A DNA stretch of 64,000 nt, taken from positions 124,001 through 188,000 of the forward strand of contig CALHVX010000044.1 in NCBI GenBank assembly GCA_938036875.1. Direction: 5' to 3'. This DNA comes from an uncultured Pseudomonadales bacterium. Lineage in GTDB: Bacteria; Pseudomonadota; Gammaproteobacteria; Pseudomonadales; Azotimanducaceae. The translations under genes were made by a program, and so were the position numbers. The notes under the pieces are model-generated. The model was not told the DNA's origin, searched no databases, and saw only the letters and a program-made list of their open reading frames with translations. Below, piece by piece: positions 29,737 through 37,913 of this stretch (position 1 is its first letter; the number at the start of each line of letters is the position of its first letter).

Positions 29737-30084
29737 TTAGGAGTTGCGTTGTGCGTCGGGTGGGGGCGTTGGGGGTGTGAGCACCAGAACTTGCAGCTGA
29801 TCAGCGTACGGGGTCGGTTCTCCTTTATAAGGGTGTGCAGACAACGTCGTCAGATTTGAATCTGCGGTACTGAAACATTGCCCATGGCAACAGTGGTTGC
29901 AGTGCTCGCCGTCGAGTGCGGCATCGGACACCTTTCCATCGTGTGCATCCAGTGCATGCCCAAATTCTTGTTGATGACTTGTTGCATCGCTGTGAGGTGT
30001 GCCATCCATCACAACATCCGCCACTCCCTCTATGCCCACAAAGAGGAAGGATAGTATGGCGAGTTTGCAGATGAATGAACGCAT
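29737..30084 (-). CDS. Small periplasmic HCxxCCHG/PPTPPP protein (copy 2)
   Basis: 115 residues, signal peptide to about residue 21 (LFVGIEGVA). It has HCNHCCHGQC in the middle and LTPPTPPPD near the end, the same order as the 107-residue protein at 21919..22242; the segments between have diverged. The conserved cluster could bind Zn, Cd or Cu in the periplasm, and a Pro-rich tail could contact the pump. These roles are inference. Confidence 0.75.
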   Translation of the reverse strand: MRSFICKLAILSFLFVGIEGVADVVMDGTPHSDATSHQQEFGHALDAHDGKVSDAALDGEHCNHCCHGQCFSTADSNLTTLSAHPYKGEPTPYADQLQVLVLTPPTPPPDAQRNS

Positions 30085-30089
30085 ACTAG

Positions 30090-30761
30090 TTAGCTTAGCC
30101 CAGTTTGGGTGGGGACACCTGGGCGCAGTTCACACTCGTCTTTTGCCAGCCGCAGTTCACCTCGTGCCAATCGCATCACGCGAAGTGCAGCGTGAAGATT
30201 GAGTCCGGCGATCAAGGCGGCAACGATCAGGTCTGGCCAGCGCGAACTACTCGCAAAGACACCGGCTGCCGCCAACATGACGGCTACGTTGCCTATCGCA
30301 TCATTGCGACTACACAACCAAATGGATTGTCGGTTGCTGTCGCCATTCCGATAGGTATACAACAGGGCCGCCACACCGACGTTTACCACCAACGCAACCA
30401 ATGCCACACTGCCCATCGTGATCGGTTCGGGCGAGCTGCCAACCATCGCTCGGTAGATAGCGCTGCCAATGACCCAGATACCAAAAAGCGCCATCGTTGC
30501 GCTCTTAAATAGCGATGCCCGGGCTCTAACGGTTAGCGCCATCCCCACCACAAAAAGACTGATGGCGTAATTCGCCGAATCGCCGAAGAAATCGAGCGCG
30601 TCCGCTTGCAGAGACATGGAATCACTGAGTTGGCTGGCGATGACTTCAACAATGAACATCGCGAAATTTGCCACCAGCGCAATCCACAGCACCATGCGGA
30701 AGCGAGGGTTCTCTAGGTCCTCACCCGCCTGGTCGGAAGCGCAATCAGTGCAGCCAGGCAT
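30090..30761 (-). CDS. Short CDF-type cation transporter (copy 2)
   Basis: 223 residues starting MPGCTDCA, six helices, with DALDFFGDSANYAISLFVVG and SRNDAIGNVAVMLAAAGVFA shared almost letter for letter with copy 1 at 22250..22921. I chose ATG 30761 because it gives the same length as copy 1 and overlaps the arsR stop (TAATG); the frame opens further to 30824 but that part is antisense-like extension within arsR. Probably exports Zn/Cd/Co to the periplasm for removal by CzcCBA. Confidence 0.87.
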   Translation of the reverse strand: MPGCTDCASDQAGEDLENPRFRMVLWIALVANFAMFIVEVIASQLSDSMSLQADALDFFGDSANYAISLFVVGMALTVRARASLFKSATMALFGIWVIGSAIYRAMVGSSPEPITMGSVALVALVVNVGVAALLYTYRNGDSNRQSIWLCSRNDAIGNVAVMLAAAGVFASSSRWPDLIVAALIAGLNLHAALRVMRLARGELRLAKDECELRPGVPTQTGLS

Positions 30762-31093
30762 TAGTCGGATTCCTCGATATCTAAGGGCTCTCCAACGTGC
30801 GCCATCATGTCGGTGATCACGCAATCAATGTGCGCATCGCACGCTGAATAGAACATCTGTTTGCCTCGGCGTTCAGCCTTCAAGACGCGAGCGGCTCGCA
30901 GTAATCGCAAGTGGTGGCTTACCAATGACTGAGAAAGATCGAGTTGAGCTGCGATGTCACCGACGCTAATAGGGTCTCCCAAACAGCTCACGATGATTCG
31001 CAACCGACTCGCATCTCCCATCAACCGGAACAAGTCAGCGAGTTGAACTACATCTTCTTCTGAGCCAAATTTTTCGACCTTTGGTGTTTTCAT
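30761..31093 (-). CDS. ArsR/SmtB-family metal-sensing repressor (copy 2)
   Basis: 110 residues from the ATG at 31093. Recognition helix SLVSHHLRLLRAARVLKAER; alpha-5 metal site D-x-H (CDAHID) followed 11 residues later by His and then GE (AHVGE), as in copy 1. Very similar to the repressor at 22921..23259 along the whole length. No ribosome site before the ATG, and an operator starts 7 bases upstream, so the gene may be autoregulated at its own translation start region. Confidence 0.9.
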   Translation of the reverse strand: MKTPKVEKFGSEEDVVQLADLFRLMGDASRLRIIVSCLGDPISVGDIAAQLDLSQSLVSHHLRLLRAARVLKAERRGKQMFYSACDAHIDCVITDMMAHVGEPLDIEESD

Positions 31094-31099
31094 TCGGCT

Positions 31100-31123
31100 A
31101 CATCTGAACATATATTCACATGT
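31100..31123. promoter_or_regulatory. ArsR/SmtB-type operator before arsR copy 2
   Basis: ACATCTGAACA, 2-base centre, TATTCACATGT: 11-2-11 repeat pairing at 9 of 11 positions, TGAAnnnnnnTTCA core. Placed immediately upstream of arsR copy 2, consistent with autorepression of the second Czc module. Confidence 0.65.
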
Positions 31124-31206
31124 TGGCCTAAAGGGAAGCCGCGGTCAACAAGACCGACCACATTAGAGAACTGAGTCACACGTGCTGGAAGAAGGCATAC
31201 AAACAA

Positions 31207-31230
31207 ATATATGAATACCTATTCATATAT
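31207..31230. promoter_or_regulatory. Perfect ArsR/SmtB-type operator and promoter of the tandem methyltransferase
   Basis: ATATATGAATA, centre CC, TATTCATATAT: all 11 positions of the arms pair. A TATACT -10-like box (31228-31233) overlaps its right end, about 25 bases before the ATG at 31259, so repressor binding would block transcription of that gene. Confidence 0.75.
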
Positions 31231-31258
31231 ACTATAGTCCGATCTATTCAGATTATAG

Positions 31259-32338
31259 ATGACTAAAATGTACCAACTGCTCTTCGGAGCCGCCCTACTG
31301 GCGGCAATTACAGTATTCGTTTTATCGATCCTCCAAGTAGTTCGTAAGGGGTTCGAGTTTTGGCCACCACCGCGAGCTTCGTCGTGGCAAAGCCGTACGT
31401 TTCGTACGCTGTTTCGAGTTTTTTTTGTTTCGTTAATAGGCGTTTCGATTCTCGATTTCAATACCAACCAGCCGACTTGGCGATACCTCATCGGCACGCC
31501 AATCGTTCTCCTAGGATTTGGCCTCGCTTTGCGTTGGACAAATTTTCTTGGTTGGGGGAACGCGTTCGGTAGTAGCGACGGACTGAAAATCGATGGAATA
31601 TATCGATTCAGCAGAAACCCAATTTACGTCATTACGATCGTCGGGATGATTGGCTGGGCAATGCTGGTTGGTTCATGGATGGTCACCACACTACTCGTTC
31701 TATGGGCTTGCTTGTACGTCGCGGCACCCTTTCTGGAAGAGCCCTGGATGAGGAAGCACTACGGTGCAGTTTTTGACACTTATGCGTTAGAAGTTCCGAG
31801 ATACGGTTCGATACGGTCGATCGCGACGTATGTAATGACGAAGCTCGAACTCAAGGTCCCACCTCTAGCCATCGTCTTGATCTGCGCAGGTGTGATGTAT
31901 TTATGCGCAATTATCGTCGCACACGAATTTGCTATACCAACGGGAATCCGAGTAGCACTCGCGGTCGTCGCGGCCACCATTGCAGCTGTAATACTCACTG
32001 CTGCTCTCATGACTTTTCGAAGACACCAGACAACGATGAACCCTTTAAATCCGAACAACACTTCAAATCTGGTCACGAGCGGCATCTACGCATACAGTCG
32101 AAATCCGATGTATCTATCGATGTTTATCATTTTGTTGGGTTGGGGGTTCTTCCTGGGACAATTAAGCGCGGCTTTCGGTCTTGCTCTATACGTTGTGGCC
32201 ATCACGCGCCTCCAGATCCAGCCGGAAGAACGAATACTGAAACGGAAATTCGGGAGCGCTTACACCAACTTTCTAAACTCGAGTTACCGCTGGCTTGGGT
32301 TCCGCCAATCGACTCCTAGTGACGCTGGGTCGTCCTAG
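31259..32338 (+). CDS. Tandem two-domain ICMT-like membrane methyltransferase
   Basis: 359 residues formed by two ICMT/PEMT-like units. Unit 1 (about 1-195) has YRFSRNPIYVITI and LEEPWMRKHYGAVFDTY; unit 2 (about 200-345) has YAYSRNPMYLSMF and PEERILKRKFGSAYTNF. Each has the RNPxY and E-E(R) motifs for S-adenosylmethionine, so both may be active. About eight or more membrane helices. The usual single-unit proteins are about 150-220 residues, as at 23256..23891. It is divergent from arsR copy 2 with a perfect operator in front, so metal-induced expression is likely. Substrate unknown. Confidence 0.8.
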   Translation: MTKMYQLLFGAALLAAITVFVLSILQVVRKGFEFWPPPRASSWQSRTFRTLFRVFFVSLIGVSILDFNTNQPTWRYLIGTPIVLLGFGLALRWTNFLGWGNAFGSSDGLKIDGIYRFSRNPIYVITIVGMIGWAMLVGSWMVTTLLVLWACLYVAAPFLEEPWMRKHYGAVFDTYALEVPRYGSIRSIATYVMTKLELKVPPLAIVLICAGVMYLCAIIVAHEFAIPTGIRVALAVVAATIAAVILTAALMTFRRHQTTMNPLNPNNTSNLVTSGIYAYSRNPMYLSMFIILLGWGFFLGQLSAAFGLALYVVAITRLQIQPEERILKRKFGSAYTNFLNSSYRWLGFRQSTPSDAGSS

Positions 32339-32659
32339 AACGCAAATTGTCCATACTCGCCATTGGTAATGTGTAGACATCTTATCGACATCGCAGCAAT
32401 CAAAACCGGACGCAACCCCTTGATTTGATGGGTCTCTAAAAGGGCAAAAAAAGCAAACGTCACCAAACTTGGGTAAGAAACGTTTGCTCTCTGGTTACGA
32501 GCCAACGAAATACGTGCTCCAACAAAACGGCTACCAATAGGGGCGAAACGCAAATTGGGCAGATTGGGTCGAAATTTGCCATTCGCGACCAGTCCGGAAA
32601 GGCAGAAAGTGGTACCCAGTTTGTGCCTTTCGATTGAGATTTTTAGATCAATTGTCGCT
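32339..32659. other. 320 bp without a gene; inverted repeat inside
   Basis: No believable coding frame. It contains an inverted repeat, AGCAAACG (32452-32459) and CGTTTGCT (32481-32488), with a 21-base loop, which could be a terminator stem or a mobile-element relic. The minus-strand open frame 32335-32706 has no recognisable features. Confidence 0.4.
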
Positions 32660-33259
32660 TCAAAGATAACGAATGGCGCTGATGACCGCATCGACATCAT
32701 TGCCATTGATCAACCACTCTCTCGGAGATAGAAGAACATCATCATCCAGCTCTGGCTCAAATTCTGAATTTGGGTGACGCCACCAACCATCTAAAACGTA
32801 AGGGAGGCAAGTCGTGGGTATGACCGGGCCAACACGTTCAAACCCAGGCAGCAAGGCATCTCCCTGAATTTGAAAAAGCGGAAACAACCTAGGTCCGTAT
32901 TGATCCACGCTATAGACCTTTTTCTCACTCACTAGCCTTTCGACGTCGTTCAGCGACAAATTCAATCGCGAGCAAAATTCGTCATCCGACAAACTCTCGA
33001 TCAGCATTACCGCCAGGCCTTCCTGGTAAGAACGGTAAGGATCCCAACCATCCTCCCGGTCACTCAGATCCGCCCCTCCTTGTTTTAATGCTTCAATTTC
33101 CTCAGGAGTCAGTGGCTCCGATCGCACCGCATCGCGCAAAAACTCTTCTCGCCGCTCACGCAAGAATTCATCGACGAGACTGTGGCCAACGGGAACACCG
33201 GCGCGTAGCCGTTTCCTTGCGTCAACCAACAATCGATTTGCCTTTTCAGAGAGAGGCAT
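32660..33259 (-). CDS. Xre/MbcA/ParS-type antitoxin-like protein
   Basis: 199 residues. The middle (DDEFCSRLNLSLNDVERLVSEK) is a helix-turn-helix-like part; LFPLFQIQGDALLPGFERVG and the ending SPREWLINGNDVDAVISAIR match the toxin-binding domain of Xre/MbcA/ParS (DUF2384-type) antitoxins, which usually pair with a RES-domain NAD-degrading toxin. No RES toxin is present on either side, so it is an orphan or solitary regulator. ATG at 33259 fits the N-terminal helix. The family call is from motif memory, moderately sure. Confidence 0.55.
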   Translation of the reverse strand: MPLSEKANRLLVDARKRLRAGVPVGHSLVDEFLRERREEFLRDAVRSEPLTPEEIEALKQGGADLSDREDGWDPYRSYQEGLAVMLIESLSDDEFCSRLNLSLNDVERLVSEKKVYSVDQYGPRLFPLFQIQGDALLPGFERVGPVIPTTCLPYVLDGWWRHPNSEFEPELDDDVLLSPREWLINGNDVDAVISAIRYL

Positions 33260-34313
33260 GGTGTGTTTACCTTGTATATCCTCCCCGACTATACAAAATA
33301 CTCAGGCGCTTCTGCCACGCCAGTGAGCATTGGATACCAAGCATGCCCTACCCGGGATTTGTACCAAATCGAATTAGTCTGGTCGGTAACCTGCGCTGAC
33401 GCATTTCCAATGCGAATGCAATATTGGGAAATAGACCGTGACGTGTTTGGTCTGCAACCAAGGCTTCATCGACGAACTTGGAAAATAGCTTCTTACATGC
33501 CATCAACTACTAGCAGGATCACACTGGTCACGAGCAAAGTTAGAGAGGTAAGCTGCGATGGGGGCGGCGTGTCTTAAAATTTACCTCCTTTATGTGGAGT
33601 GTCTGGCACTTTACCTGATTAGAATGTAGCTAAAAGTTCTGACAAACTTTTCTTAAAACTAAAAAAAACAATGGGTTACAATGAACAGATGTCAGCCAAT
33701 TTACCTCACCGACCAGTTGATCCTTAGCCTTGCGACCTAGTATCCATGCCAAAACCGCGGCGAGCACAGTGCCCTAGAATCCAAATTCGGGCGTAATCCC
33801 TGCCAGATTTCAAAGTCCTTTCTTAGCCATTCGCTGACCTATTGTATCCAGCCACTACCTACCGCGTTCTAGCTGCGTTAAGCGACGACAATAGCGCTGA
33901 TGCACGGGCCGTGCAGCTCTGGCGCGGTCTGTCCCAAGCTACAGCAGCTGAGGTCCTACGCGTTCTAACTCAACAGCCTAAAGCCTTCAGCAAGTCATGG
34001 ACAAAACAAAGGGTCCCATTGCAACCCCAATCCGACATCTGACCAAGCTGCTGGCAATTTGGGCTTGATCAGCACTTGAAGCGCGTCAGATAAACAGCCT
34101 TGGCAACAGGCAGTCCGGGCTGGGTGCTAGCAAACCTGGGCGGTTACAAGAATTGCCCAAGTCATGGCGCTAGCGAATCAGGCGCGGCAGCAGGTCTGGA
34201 AAAACTTAACCTCGTATTCTAATTTCGATATAGGTTATGATAATAAATATTATCACAATCTATAGATTCGAGAATTTTTATGAATCAGCAAACTGGCATT
34301 CTGGTTATCGCTA
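33260..34313. other. 1 kb gene-poor stretch before the integrase
   Basis: No gene I can support. Short frames at 33263-33577 and 33842-34042 have no recognisable domain. Around 33570-33710 ATTTACCTC occurs twice, and GTGTCTGGCACTTTACC resembles the GTGCCTGGCAC type of REP-like repeats. The 34201-34313 part is AT-rich and carries a palindrome. It looks like an island-edge zone of decayed elements. Confidence 0.45.
34238..34255. promoter_or_regulatory. AT-rich palindrome upstream of the integrase
   Basis: TGATAATA-AA-TATTATCA, perfect 8-bp arms. The half sites resemble those of Fur boxes (TGATAAT/ATTATCA) but with a 4-base rather than 1-base gap. It lies about 60-100 bases before the possible integrase starts, so it may be an operator of that gene. 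Confidence 0.4.
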
Positions 34314-35441
34314 GTGTCCCAATCCTTGAAAGCTGCCATGACGGATAGTTTGGTTGGTGAGCTGTTGCCGGCTGCACCCAACAGTTCTAGCCAACCCTCA
34401 GGCGTACTTCAGGAAAGCAGCAAAGCCATTAAACACTTGCGTACCCAAGCGCCACTGCCTCATACCAATCCTGTGCATGGCGCCCTGCTTGGACGCCTTG
34501 CTAGTGGTCGTCGTACCTATCTAAGCCGGCTTAACCAAGTGACCGACATCTGGGGCTTCGAGCAACCCATGCCAGACAACCTCAGTCATAGAGAGCAACA
34601 GGCTATCCGCCGCAAGCGCTATCAATTGGTTCCGTGGCATGCGATGCGGGTGGAACACGTCAGGTATGTGAAACAAGTATTGCTGGATGAGCAGGCGTCC
34701 TTTCGAACCATTAACGTCACCTTGTCGGCGCTTCGTGCAGTGGCCAAAGAAGTCTTTCAGCTGGGCATCATAAATGGTGATGAATACACCCGTATCAATA
34801 TGGAGAAAGGCATGACGGGAGAGCGGTTACCTGTTGGTCGTCATGTACCTGAAGGCGAAATCCTTGCGTTGTGCCGAACCTGCGAAGCAGACGACTCCCC
34901 TGCCGGTGCCCGGGATGCTGGGATCATTGGCATGCTTTACGTTTGCGGTTTACGACGGATCGAAGTCGCGCGATTGCAATACGAGAACCTAGATATGCAA
35001 GAGGCGGCTATACAGTTTATCGGCAAGCGCAACAAAGAACGTAAGTCCTGGCCCGATGCCGGCACCATGACCGCGCTTAAGGATTGGCTGAGTGTTCGTG
35101 GTACCTGGGAAGGCCCCCTATTCTGCCCCGTTAACAAAGGGGGTAAAGTCACTAGAGGTCGCGGGCTTTCGGATCAATCTATATACAACGCGTTAGTAAA
35201 ACGCATTGCCGAGGCAGGATTGTCTCGTAGCGCAACACCACACGATTTACGACGTTCCTTTGTGACTACCTTGTTGGATGCTGGAAAGGATCTTAAGTTG
35301 GTTGCGGATCTTGCTGGTCATCGTAGTGTGGACACCACGGCGATTTACGACCGGCGCGATGAAGGGCGGCGTAAAGATGCGCAAGCTACGATGCACCTAC
35401 CCTACGGACGCTTTCAACGCCCGAGCCTGAATACTGAGTGA
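34314..35441 (+). CDS. Tyrosine recombinase (phage/island integrase)
   Basis: 375 residues, site-specific recombinase. The N-terminal SAM-like core-binding part (HMRVEHVRYVKQVL-type region, about residues 100-160) precedes the catalytic domain. Catalytic residues: Arg in YVCGLRRIEVARL, the HxxR motif in TPHDLRRSF, His in LAGHRSVDTT, and the Tyr in AIYDRR. Start uncertain: GTG 34314 or ATG 34338, neither with a good ribosome site. It lies at the border between the metal island and the conserved metabolic genes and ends 10 bases from the aminotransferase gene, as expected for an island integrase; no att repeat was identified. Confidence 0.88.
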   Translation: MSQSLKAAMTDSLVGELLPAAPNSSSQPSGVLQESSKAIKHLRTQAPLPHTNPVHGALLGRLASGRRTYLSRLNQVTDIWGFEQPMPDNLSHREQQAIRRKRYQLVPWHAMRVEHVRYVKQVLLDEQASFRTINVTLSALRAVAKEVFQLGIINGDEYTRINMEKGMTGERLPVGRHVPEGEILALCRTCEADDSPAGARDAGIIGMLYVCGLRRIEVARLQYENLDMQEAAIQFIGKRNKERKSWPDAGTMTALKDWLSVRGTWEGPLFCPVNKGGKVTRGRGLSDQSIYNALVKRIAEAGLSRSATPHDLRRSFVTTLLDAGKDLKLVADLAGHRSVDTTAIYDRRDEGRRKDAQATMHLPYGRFQRPSLNTE

Positions 35442-35451
35442 TCAAGCTACA

Positions 35452-36687
35452 CTATGCTGCGGTTCCGAACTGCTTCTTGACTGCTTCAAATGCGAGCTCT
35501 GTGCGCTGCAACGCTTCTGCAATGTCCTTATCGTGTGCAGCGCAAATGAACATATTGTGCACAGGGTGAAGGTAGACGCCCGCTTTCATTGCTTCGTTGC
35601 AAAAAGCCTGCCCTAACCTAAACTCGGGATCGCCATCGAACAGAAACAATGGCATCTGCACAGGACCTGACTGATGTAACGTGAAGCCGTAAGAGTTCGC
35701 TTGTTGCGCGAGCCCTTCCCGCAATTTCGTTCCGGCGGCATGCATCCGACTGATCGCGTCCTCGGCTTCGATGGCCTCAATCGTTGCGAGAGCTGCAGCA
35801 AAGGCGACCGAGGAGAACCAATACGAACCTGTGGTGAATGATTTTGCCGCACCATCCCGGAACGCATCCCCACCGGTTACTGCCGACAAAGCATAGCCAT
35901 TCGCAAGGGTCTTACCCATCGCGCAAAGATCGGGGAGCACGCCAAGCGTTTCCCAAGTGCTACCCAGCGAGAAGCGATAAGAACAACGCACATCATCCAG
36001 TATCAGAGCAGCCCCTTTCTTATCGCACAGGCTCCTCACTTTCTTGGCGAATTCCGCTGTGGCCAACTCCTGTGTTACGAACACCTCATGAAGGTTAGGC
36101 GTAACTATGATCCCAGCCAAATCATCGCCAGCGAGCGTGGCTGCCTCTTCAAGACTCGCGCTGTCGTTGTACTTGAAGGTAATCAGGTTGGCTTTGGCTT
36201 CGTCTGGGATACCTACCCGTGACCAGTTGCACCACGGATCTACCCCGTGATAGGTGCCCTGTGCCATCAGAATTTTGTTTCGTCCGGTCTGCGCTCTAGC
36301 GATCATTAAGCATATGGTGGTGGCATCTGAGCCGTTCTTACAGAACAGGCTCCAATCCGCATGTTGGCCGTTATCAATCATTTTTTCGGCCAGCTCCACC
36401 ATGATCGCAGATGGCCCTGTCGTGCAATCACCCAACGCCATTTGGCGCCTGACCGCTTCCTCAACTTTTGGGTGTTTGTAGCCAAGGATGTTCGGGCCAT
36501 AAGCACAGAGGAGGTCAATGTACTCGAAACCATCGTAGCCCCAAATGCGACCACCATCCGCTTTCTCAATGAATTGAGGGTAGTTCTGAGGCAAAGGGGT
36601 TGTCGACATGTGTCCGTAGATTCCTGCCGGAAAAGCGGTGGCAGCTCGCTCTCGGAGCGCTAGATCTTTATCCAATTGATATTGCAC
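35452..36687 (-). CDS. Class III aminotransferase (glutamate-1-semialdehyde aminotransferase-like)
   Basis: PLP-dependent fold-type I enzyme, 411 residues. Visible parts: FCKNGSDATTICLMIARAQT (phosphate cup), GTYHG, the PLP-binding Asp in ALILDDVRCSYR, and the Schiff-base Lys in AMGKTLANGYAL. It resembles GSA aminotransferase/omega-aminotransferases, but heme-type HemL is usually elsewhere and this has a divergent AraC regulator, so a catabolic role on some amino compound is more likely. The GTG at 36687 is behind GAGGAG with 7 bases spacing, deciding it over the TTG at 36702. Confidence 0.87.
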   Translation of the reverse strand: MQYQLDKDLALRERAATAFPAGIYGHMSTTPLPQNYPQFIEKADGGRIWGYDGFEYIDLLCAYGPNILGYKHPKVEEAVRRQMALGDCTTGPSAIMVELAEKMIDNGQHADWSLFCKNGSDATTICLMIARAQTGRNKILMAQGTYHGVDPWCNWSRVGIPDEAKANLITFKYNDSASLEEAATLAGDDLAGIIVTPNLHEVFVTQELATAEFAKKVRSLCDKKGAALILDDVRCSYRFSLGSTWETLGVLPDLCAMGKTLANGYALSAVTGGDAFRDGAAKSFTTGSYWFSSVAFAAALATIEAIEAEDAISRMHAAGTKLREGLAQQANSYGFTLHQSGPVQMPLFLFDGDPEFRLGQAFCNEAMKAGVYLHPVHNMFICAAHDKDIAEALQRTELAFEAVKKQFGTAA

Positions 36688-36802
36688 GGCATATCTCCTC
36701 AACGTTGTGGATTAAGGCTAAGCTCTACACCACTCGATAGATTGACTCCTTCTGCCCAAAAGTTGACACTTTCGGCCATGTGCATTGGCGTCGCTCACGG
36801 CT

Positions 36803-37807
36803 ATGGAAACCACGAATCAGACCAAACCAACGGTTCCCGCAGGCTGGTTGCTTGGTTACCTCATGCAACAGGGCATTTCGCTGAAAGAAGCCTGGGCGGA
36901 TCTCAAGCTGAGAGAGCAGACGGGTGCAACAACGCTGACCCTCGAGTCTTATCTGCAACTGTTCGAATGGGCTGCGGTCAGGCTAGACGACCCTGTTGTG
37001 GGGATTCATGTTGCTGACAATTCAACCCCTGGTGATTACGGACTGCTTGCCTACCTGGTTACGAATAGCCCCACCCTAAGAGAAGGGTTTGATCTTCTCG
37101 AGAGGTACCACGGGACCTTTTCTACGGAGTTCGCATTCCACTTCACTTATGCGCAAGACAAGTCAGCCTGCACCTATAACGAAGCGTTTCTTCCTGGCGC
37201 AAACTCACAGCAAGACATCTTGTTTTCCTTAGCCACCCAGGTCAATCGTGTTCGGGAGTACGCGGGCTCCGAGTGGCAACCCATTGGGAGCCGGTTTGTT
37301 TTCCAGGAACCGGCGGATATTTATCCGATTCAAGAAAGGTTTGGTCAAAACTTGCGCTTTAACCAAGCAACAAACGCCATCGAAATAGAAACACGGCTGC
37401 TGGATTTACCAAATCAAAGCGCAGATGCTAGCCTACTCCCTATCCTGCTGCAGCAGGCTAACCAACTACTCGACACTCTATCCGGCCAAAAAAGCCTTGT
37501 GGAAAAACTCCGTCTAATGATTTTGTCATCACTTGGGGCAGAAACGCTAACCACTGACAACGCAGCAGGCCAACTCAATATGTCCGTGCGAAGTCTTCAC
37601 AGGCAGCTAGGTGAGCTCAATACATCTTTTCGACACGTTCGCGAAGAAGTTGTTATTAAAGTCGCTAAAGAGGCCCTGCTAACAACGGATTTGAGCATTA
37701 CGGAAATCGCCACGAGACTCAACTACTCAGAAACGAGCTCGCTGGATCGTATGTTTAAGCGGGTGACTGGAAGCAGCCCGAGAAGTTTTAGAACGAAATC
37801 TCTATAG
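36803..37807 (+). CDS. AraC-family transcriptional regulator
   Basis: 334 residues from the ATG at 36803. The N-terminal 240 residues fit the arabinose-binding-like (Arabinose_bd, OruR/ArgR-type) sensor (SYLQLFEWAAVRLDDPVVGI, DYGLLAYLVTNSPTLREGFD). The last 90 are the AraC HTH: TTDNAAGQLNMSVRSLHRQL and the second helix pair TDLSITEIATRLNYSETSSL, ending VTGSSPRSFR. It is divergent from the aminotransferase across 115 bases and is probably its activator. Ligand unknown. Confidence 0.9.
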   Translation: METTNQTKPTVPAGWLLGYLMQQGISLKEAWADLKLREQTGATTLTLESYLQLFEWAAVRLDDPVVGIHVADNSTPGDYGLLAYLVTNSPTLREGFDLLERYHGTFSTEFAFHFTYAQDKSACTYNEAFLPGANSQQDILFSLATQVNRVREYAGSEWQPIGSRFVFQEPADIYPIQERFGQNLRFNQATNAIEIETRLLDLPNQSADASLLPILLQQANQLLDTLSGQKSLVEKLRLMILSSLGAETLTTDNAAGQLNMSVRSLHRQLGELNTSFRHVREEVVIKVAKEALLTTDLSITEIATRLNYSETSSLDRMFKRVTGSSPRSFRTKSL

Positions 37808-37913
37808 GGCGATGCAGCGCTGTGTCTAACTTAGGCATTCCGGCTTGCGCGAATCAGACTATTCTATCCCAAGCTAGAAGTGACGGGCTTGGGTTCTGTG
37901 TCAACGGGCGTCG

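Noticed and set aside
32335-32706. Minus-strand frame of 123 codons
   Set aside because: No domain or signal, overlaps the antitoxin gene; treated as non-coding.
33842-34042. Plus-strand 66-codon frame before the integrase
   Set aside because: TTG start, no ribosome site, no family; not supportable.
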